Assembly: GCA_021018995.1 (NCBI GenBank) | Contig: CM037596.1 | Coordinates: 12,909,501-12,973,500 of the forward strand | Length of the DNA stretch: 64,000 nucleotides | From: Chloranthus sessilifolius | Taxonomy: Eukaryota > Streptophyta > Magnoliopsida > Chloranthales > Chloranthaceae | Direction: 5' to 3' | Shown here: one piece after another, positions 57,523 through 64,000 of the stretch | Numbering within the stretch: the first letter of the stretch is position 1 | Layout: each line of letters opens with the position of its first letter | Made by a program: the position numbers and the translations under genes | Notes under the pieces: generated by a model | The model's input: only the letters and a program-made list of their open reading frames with translations | Database searches by the model: none | Told to the model about the DNA's origin: nothing

Positions 57523-58403
57523 GCAAATGACGCACAGAGCAAAAGTTTCGGGCAGGAAAAATTCAAGAAAATTAAAAAATTTTTTTTTTTTTTTTTTAAT
57601 TTTTTTTTTTTTTCAAATTCCTATCTCTAATTTTTTTTTTAATTAAAATTAAAATTTGAATTTAAATTAAATTTAAATTTTTTTTTTTTTTTTTTTTTAA
57701 GTCCAAATTTCAAAAATTTAAATTAAAAATTTAAATTTTAAACCTAATGGCAATCCTACAAAATCTTATCTAAAAGAGAAAAAAAAAGGGAAAGAATAAA
57801 AGATTCCTAAATTTCCTAAGGAAGGTATCCTAAAAATCTATACTTCCTAAAAAGACTCCTATAAAATCTAAAATAAGAAGCCTAAAAATTTCAACTTCCT
57901 AAAAGACTCCTATAAAATCTAAAATAAAAAGCCTAAAAATCTCAACTTCCTAAAAGACTCCTAAAAAAAAAATACTTACCTAAGAGAGAAAAATAAGGGA
58001 AAGAAGATTTTGCAAAGCAAAAATCCAAAAATTGATTTTTTTTTTTTTTTTTTTTTTAATTCGAATTTCAAAAATAAAAATTAAATTAAAAAATTAAAAT
58101 ATAAAATTTAAATTTCAAAACCTAAAGACAATCCTACAAAATCCTATAAAATCTTACCTAAAAGAGAAAAAGAAGGGAGAGAATAGAAAGATTCCTACAA
58201 AGCCTAAAGCAAGTAGTCCCACAAAAATTAATAATTAGATTTTAGAAAATCCTACAAAATATCTAAAAGAGGAAAATAAGGAAAATAAACTCTTAATTTT
58301 TTTTATTTATTAATTTTTTTAAAAAAAAGCAGAAATACTATTTTAATCTCCGAAAATTCCTAAAATTTACTGTCTACCAAAAATTCAGATTTTCTTAATT
58401 TAA
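57523..58403 (-). other. Athila 5' leader
   Basis: Long AT-rich untranslated leader between primer site and gag, with T tracts (57578-57613, 57678-57698, 58030-58057) and a 51-bp tandem unit (57852-57965: ACTTCCTAAAAGACTCCTAT...). Confidence 0.7.
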
Positions 58404-58421
58404 TCCCTGGCAACGGTGCCA
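58404..58421 (-). other. Primer-binding site, tRNA-Asp type
   Basis: On the minus strand TGGCACCGTTGCCAGGGA, which differs at two positions from the usual Athila tRNA-Asp site. It lies six bases inside the 5' LTR boundary. Confidence 0.85.
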
Positions 58422-58427
58422 AAAACT

Positions 58428-60221
58428 TGATGTGATTTTTAATTGTGATATTTTACTCGCAAGTGTACGAATCGGATTGTATATAGTGGGTGCGGAGTAC
58501 GAGATCGTTCCCACGAGGACTAATTTTGAAAGATCTAAAAAGACAAGCAATTTCAGAAATCTACTAAGATCTAACAGTATTCTACCAGTCTTATGATTTA
58601 GGTGGTTTGATGAGATGATAATTACTGACTACAAACTAAAACTTAACTGATAATTCAAAAATAAAGATAAAGATGAAGATACTAAATCCTCTCATCTTTG
58701 GTCTGTTCTTCCCATAATACAAATCTACAGATTAAACTATGAGATATACCATTGAGAACAAATATCTTTTATGGAAGATAAATGGTCAAAAACCCCGATA
58801 GGTTCTACGTTGCATCGCTGCAATCAGGACTTAGATGATTTTCATATATAGATCTGAGATCAAGGGCATGGCTCGGCACACTTGATCTCAGGTTCAAATA
58901 AAAATCATTCCTAAAGTGAGTAAAAATTTCAACAATAATACCACCATAGATCTGAAATCAAGGGCATGGCTCGGCACACTAGATTTCAGATTATGGAGTA
59001 ATTAAGATAAAATTACCATTACAGATCCAAAATTCAGGGCATGACTCGGCACACTCGATCCCGGATCATAATCGTAATTAGATCCACACGATGAAAGCAA
59101 AAAAACCATATAACAATGATTGGGTAAAATTACCGTCACAGATCTGAGATCCCGGGCATTGCTCGGCACACGCGATCCCGGTTAGTGGCGGGGATTTCAT
59201 CCGTTCTTGATAGCACAACAACCATAAAATAAGATCTCATATTTTAATCCTAAATTTATATTATTAAAAGTACATCCCTCGGATGGGAATCATTAGATCC
59301 CCATCCTTATAAATTTAGCCACACATATTGCAATTAAATGACATAAATAAATAAGGAAGAGAAAATAATATTAATTTAATGAATTAAAAATACCTCAACT
59401 TCAAAAGAAATTACTTTGATCCAAAAGTACGATGATTTTAAAAAACGAGGATAATGCAGGAATAAACTTGAGCAAAAATATAATAAATTAGATGAATGAG
59501 TACTGGAAATTAAAGGAACAAAACTCTTAAAAAGGAATAAATAAAATCTCCCTATTTTTATGTCTAACTATGAAAAAGAAAAGCAAAAAACTAAAACTCT
59601 AATCTCCTATCTACCTAATTTTTCCTTATTCCTCAAAGTATTTGAGTCGCTTTAAATAGATTCCCCGTCGCAGAAGTCTCCCCAGCCGCCAATTTAGGGT
59701 CGATTGTCGATTAATCGACCCAATAGGGTCGATGCATCGACCCTACAAAAGAGGCTCAAAATCAGCTTTAAAGTAGTCAATTCCGTGTCAGACTCTCCTC
59801 CTCGATTAATCGACCAAAAGGGTCGATGCATCGACGCCTAGAAATCCGTGAATTTCAGCACACTTTTTGTATCAGATACTACTTTGGTATTTCAGCCATA
59901 ACTTTCTGTCTCAAACTCAGATTGAGGTGATTCTTGCATTGTTGGAAAGCTAACGAAAAGATCTACAATGTTTGTGTTTTGATAATTTCATAATTCGGCC
60001 GTCTTGAAGGTCCATATTTAGCCGCAAGTCGCACCAAGTTCTCGATGACCTAAAGTTACAGTGTTTTGACATTATTTTCAGAATTCTTGGGCTGTTTTCC
60101 ACACTTGGCTTGTATTTACTTGAAACACTTCAAATATAATAATTCTCATCAGATAGCCTTTATCGGATAGCTAAATATAGGTATTTAGAGGTGAAATATC
60201 ATCATATTTCAGTACTCATCA
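58428..60221 (-). repeat. Athila 5' LTR
   Basis: 1794 bp, pairs with 47940-49729. The hairpin loops occur at 58865, 58963, 59038 and 59155. It ends ...GTACTCATCA at the GGTCG target duplication. Confidence 0.92.
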
Positions 60222-60226
60222 GGTCG

Positions 60227-61578
60227 ACCCAGGGGCGGCCATAGTAGAAGCTTACGTAGTCGAGATGATTTTATCTCGGACGTAAATAGAGATCCTATAG
60301 GGCAAGGAGGGGCTTCTAGCAGTGGTAGCCAAGGTAGCCAAGATCAGAGAGAGAATCAAGACCGAGATCGACAGGATCAAGATCAGAGAGAACAGGAAAG
60401 GGTCAGAGAAAGGAATGAGGACAGAGAGGAGCGTCAGAGAATGATGCACACCATGGAGACCATGGCAGCTGCTATGACTCAACAGGCATCATCTTTGGCA
60501 GCTCATACTGCGCCTGACGTGACACCAAACACCTCCGAGTGCTCAAAGACACTTGACATCATAGGATGAGACCTCCTAGCTTTTCTGGACAGGGAGAGCC
60601 CATAGTGGCAGAGCATTGGCTGAGTGAGATGGAGAAAGTTTTTAGTGTATTGACGTGCACGGAGGATGAGAGCGTCCGTTGGGTAGCCTACATGCTAGAA
60701 GGAAAGGTTGGGCCTTGGTGGAAGTCCGTTTCACAGACTAGGGCCCAGGAGACTCTGGATATATCCTGGACATGGGATGAATTTGTCGAAGAGTTTAACA
60801 AGCAGTATTTTCCAGAGGTGGTGATGAACCAGATGGAAATCCAGTTTTTACAATTGGTGCAAGGGAAGGTGAGTGTAAGAGAGTATGGAGTGGAGTTTAT
60901 GCGACTCGCTCGCTTTGTGCCTGACTACGTCATCACAGAGATGATGAGAGCTAAACTATTTCAGCAAGGGTTGAGATCAGACGTGAGGGGAGGAGTAGAA
61001 CCATTCCAATTGAGGACCTATGGGGAGGTCATGAGCAAAGCACTCGTAGTAGAGGAAGAGAATAATAATAAATATCGACAAAGAGAACAACAAGGAAGGT
61101 GGAACACTGATCAGAGTAGAACGAAGAGTTATGAACCGGTGAACAAAAAGCCGAGGTTCATACCAAATAATCAGAAACCACCGTTTCAGGGAGGTTATGG
61201 AAGACCGACGCAGCAGAGGAACCAGCAGAGATTTCCATTGCTCGTGTCGGGGAGACCAATCTGTCTGAGAGCCACTGCTATTACCTGAGCGCCATACCAC
61301 ACGAGGGCTTCTCGCGACTTCTTCCACACCTCGTGAGACTTGTACCAAGTGTGGCAAGCCTCACAAGACAGCGGACTGTAGGGGTAGGCACTCGGGGTTG
61401 CTTTCGATGTGGCAAGGTGGGCCACTTGATCAGGGAGTGCCCTGAGATGAACAAGGGAAGGACGACTTCAGCACCTATTCCACGACCGATACCAGCAAAG
61501 GAAGCCGATCGTCCAAGGAAGAGCCTACGCAGTCACAGCTCAAGAGGCTCAGAATACAAACGATGTCATCCAAGGTGA
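60227..61578 (+). pseudogene. Outer gypsy gag, continued
   Basis: Begins with an Arg/Gln/Glu-rich stretch (QGSQDQRENQDRDRQDQDQR), shifts frame near 60555, then gives the capsid-like part (EPIVAEHWLSEMEKVF, WTWDEFVEEFNKQYFP, EFMRLARFVPDYV). After another frameshift near 61240 it ends in two zinc-knuckle-like units: CTKCGKPHKTADC, then CFRCGKVGHLIREC, which is a standard CCHC. Confidence 0.85.
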
Positions 61579-61590
61579 ACTTTCTTTTAA

Positions 61591-61755
61591 ATAAAGAATT
61601 TCAATTCTGGAAAATTTTAGATAGAGAAGGTGCATCTATATTTAGAAAAATATAAGAAGAAACTTGCATACGATAAATTCTAGTATAATGATAAAAACTA
61701 CATATATGTGTATATGTATGATTAGGTACATTACAAATTTATAAGAAGGGAAGCG
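61591..61755 (+). other. AT-rich insert at the gag-protease junction
   Basis: About 160 bp of AT-rich, stop-filled sequence separates NTNDVIQGE at the end of gag from DVTYEA at the start of protease. Its left edge reads AAG/GTGAAC, resembling a splice donor. Origin unknown: a small insertion or an intron-like segment. Confidence 0.45.
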
Positions 61756-62110
61756 ACGTGACATACGAAGCTTGAGTGTTGATAGACCCGGGGTCTACCC
61801 ACTCATTTGTTACACCTCGCTTAACTAAGAGGATGAAAGTCGACCCAGAAGAGTTAGACTTCATTTTAACCGTGACGGTTCCTACTGGGAAAGCGGTTGA
61901 TACCGAGAAGGGTTGCAACTCCGTGATCGTGAGGGTCATGGATGGAGACGTCTTTGAGCTACCGGCGAATCTAATCCTTTTGGACATGTAAGGATTCGAC
62001 GTGATCCTTGGCATGGATTGGTTATCAAACTATTGTGCGACGGTAGATTGCAAGAATAAGGTCGTCATCTTCAGACCCAACACGAGGAGATCGTTTAGAT
62101 TTTGAGGAGA
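61756..62110 (+). pseudogene. Outer gypsy protease (broken)
   Basis: VLIDPGSTHSFV holds the active-site region, reading D-P-G rather than the standard D-S/T-G. VILGMDWLSNY marks the end of protease. A TGA precedes Val-Leu-Ile-Asp; it would be CGA with one transition. Another stop, TAA, follows LILLDM. Confidence 0.8.
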
Positions 62111-62156
62111 GAGGTCGACACACCTACCACTTATTTCGGCAGTCAGGGCCGAACGA

Positions 62157-63866
62157 TTGATCAAAAAAGGGTGTAGTGGATACTTGGTATTTTTGAAAGA
62201 GCAAAAAGAGGAGAAGAATGTGATCGCTGAAATAGCAATTGTGCGAGACTTCACCGATGTATTTCCAGAGGAGTTACCTGGATTACCTCCAGAGAGAGAA
62301 ATAGAATTTGCCATCGACTTAGCACCAGGAACGGAGCCTGTTTCCAAAGCACCATACAGAATGGCTCCTGCTGAGTTGAAGGAGTTGAAAGAGCAGCTAT
62401 AAGAGTTAATGGACAAGGGGTTTGTTAGACCGAGCGTGTCTTCATGGGGAGCACCGGTCTTGTTTGTAAAGAAGGATGGGTCAATGCGTCTGTGCATTGA
62501 CTATCGACAATTGAATAAACTTACTATAAAAAACCGATACCCTTTGCCTAGGATAGATGACTTATTTGATCAACTGCAAGGAGCGAAGTATTTCTCAAAG
62601 ATCGATTTGAGATCGGGATACCATCAGTTGAGAGTCAAGACAGAGGATATTCAGAAGATTGCATTCAGGACTCGATACGGACACTATGAGTTCCTAGTGA
62701 TGCCGTTTGGATTGACAAATGCCCCGGCGTCATTCATGGATTTGATGAATAGGGTGTTTAAACCACACCTAGACTCTTGTGTCGTAGTGTTTGTTGATGA
62801 CATCCTGATATATTCAAAATCAGAGAAAGAGAATGAAAAGCATTTGAAAATAGCCCTACAAACTCTACGTGAACACCAACTATATGCCAAGCTCAGCAAA
62901 TGTGAGTTTTGGTTAGAAGAGGTTAGCTTTTTGGGACATGTTATCTCAAAGCTTGGTGTCACTGTAGATCCAGCAAAGATCGAAGCAGTAGTGAACTGGG
63001 AGCAACCAAGGACAGTGACCGACATCCGCAGTTTTCTAGGATTGGCGGGTTATTATCGACGTTTCGTTGAGGGTTTTTCGAAAATATCAGGACCACTCAC
63101 GAGACTTACACGGAAAGATTCAAGATTTGAATGGAGTGAGGTATGCGAGAAGAGTTTTCAAGAACTTAAGAAGAGACTCACTTCAGCTCCAGTGTTAGCA
63201 ATTCCTTCAGGCAGTGGAGGGTTTGCAGTGTATAGTGATGCTTCGTATACTGGGTTGGGCTGTGTGCTTAATCAGCCCAAAAAGGTGATAACGTATGGGT
63301 CAAGACAGTTGAAAGAGCATGAGAAGAATTATCCGACACATGACCTGGAATTAGCAGCGATCATTTTCGCGCTTAAGATTTGGAGACATTATTTGTACGG
63401 TGAGACGTTTGAGATCTTTACCGATCATAAGAGCCTCAGGTATTTGTTTACACAGAAGGAACTAAACATGAGGCAACGCAGATGGATGGAGTTTCTCAAG
63501 GACTATGACTGTTCCATACAATACCATTCAGGCAAGGCTAATGTAGTAGCTGACGCCTTGAGTGGGAAGAGTTCAGCTCAATTGGCCAGTTTAATTTTGG
63601 GTATGCACCGATGGAAGCTATTTGAAGACCTGGCCCTATACGATGCAAACATTGAGTCTCAAGTTACAGGAGCCTTCTTGGCTAAAATCTCAGTGAGACC
63701 AATGATATTTGAGCATATCCATGAACTACAGATGAAAGACCCGGCGCTAACAAAGATTCGTCAAGATGTGACGGAAGGCGTTACATCTGAGTTTTCAATC
63801 AAGGAGGATGGTTCCTTATTGTTTAAGGGCCGCCTCTGTATTTCAGATAACGCCGATCTACAGTGA
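62157..63866 (+). pseudogene. Outer gypsy reverse transcriptase and RNase H (one internal stop)
   Basis: DFTDVFPEELPGLPPEREIE opens RT. After a TAA at 62401, a 485-residue frame contains [51 protein letters not shown], the catalytic FVDD, and RNase H ([44 protein letters not shown]). The RT core is intact, but the upstream breaks prevent a full polyprotein. Confidence 0.9.
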
Positions 63867-64000
63867 ACAATTTTTGATGAATCTTACAAATCAAGCTATG
63901 CTATCCACCCAGGAAGCACAAAGATGTATCAGGATTTGAAAAAGAATCACTGGTGGAGAGGCTTGAAACAAGATGTGGCAGAGTACGTATCGCGGTGTTT
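63867..64000 (+). pseudogene. Outer gypsy integrase, N-terminal start, truncated by the window
   Basis: After a TGA at 63864, the frame continues with [20 protein letters not shown]...YVSRC, the HHCC zinc domain at the start of integrase. The rest is beyond 64000. Confidence 0.8.

Larger units (their letters stand above)
47940..60221 (-). mobile_element. Athila-like Ty3/gypsy retrotransposon, 12.3 kb, full length
   Basis: Two LTRs of about 1.79 kb, a tRNA-Asp-type primer site, a G-rich polypurine tract, and gag-PR-RT-RH-IN on the minus strand. RT carries FMDDF and protease DLGAS, both typical of Athila. Flanking 5-mers GGCCG (47935-47939) and GGTCG (60222-60226) are a target duplication with one change. 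Six differences in the first 150 bp of the LTR pair suggest roughly 4% divergence there, so the insertion is younger than its host element. Stops and frameshifts in gag and pol make it non-autonomous. A 2.1-kb non-coding stretch sits where other Athila elements have an env-like ORF. Confidence 0.93.
45285..64000 (+). mobile_element. Large Ty3/gypsy element (plus strand), interrupted and running off the window
   Basis: The 5' LTR (TGTAATATCCC...TGTCACA) is followed by a tRNA-iMet primer site, the gag start at 47917, then a 12.3-kb Athila-like insertion. The rest of gag, protease, RT, RNase H and the beginning of integrase lie at 60227-64000. The lineage is probably Tekay/Del-like, given the long LTR and the MSSRGRGR gag start; this is inference. 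Stops at about 61767, 61988, 62102, 62401 and 63864 and several frameshifts show it is inactive. The 3' LTR lies beyond the window. Confidence 0.85.

Overview
The window is nuclear DNA from a flowering plant (eudicot or magnoliid; the species cannot be fixed from sequence alone). The evidence is a PLS-class pentatricopeptide (PPR) gene, an LRK10L-type receptor kinase plus a dead copy, a PR-1 (CAP superfamily) gene, and plant-specific LTR retrotransposon lineages with tRNA-Met and tRNA-Asp primer sites. Host genes fill only about 3 kb. The rest is transposon-derived or unassigned AT-rich sequence.

Layout. 1-7.6 kb: a plus-strand LRK10L-like kinase pseudogene split by a minus-strand Ty3/gypsy element (1593-7160, 5-bp target duplication TATTG). 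7.6-11.5 kb: a MITE remnant, a LINE fragment, an old tandem duplication and a small hypothetical ORF. 11.5-12.8 kb: an intact intronless PPR gene (minus). 13.3 kb: a 230-bp MITE with a perfect 8-bp target duplication. 14.6-22.8 kb: a decayed L1-type LINE (plus), probably opened by a short LTR element (14827-16190, target duplication TATCA) and by a 2-kb AT-rich insertion full of TTTGAC palindromes. 24.7-33.5 kb: two copies of a 0.6-0.9 kb segment flank a small LTR element with almost no internal region (25689-28082) and a probable solo LTR (29248-31647). 34.0-35.2 kb: an intact kinase-domain gene of the LRK10L family with no visible ectodomain. 35.2-44.6 kb: a cluster of foldback/MITE elements around a PR-1 gene (42957-43562). 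44.6-64 kb: a nest in which a 12.3-kb Athila-like element (47940-60221, minus) sits inside the gag gene of a larger plus-strand gypsy element that runs off the window.

How things relate. The kinase and PR-1 genes are defence-type genes in a TE-rich interval; nothing shows that they work together. The retroelement coding regions are all broken by stops or frameshifts, so none looks autonomous.

The most interesting signals are non-coding. (1) Each Athila LTR carries four tandem hairpins with a nearly constant 16-nt loop. (2) Four LTR families here carry arrays of short perfect palindromes, and two palindrome cores are shared between unrelated families. (3) A roughly 100-bp module next to those palindromes is shared by the Athila LTR and the unrelated solo LTR. 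These come from reading by eye; alignment, folding and repeat-library searches were not possible.
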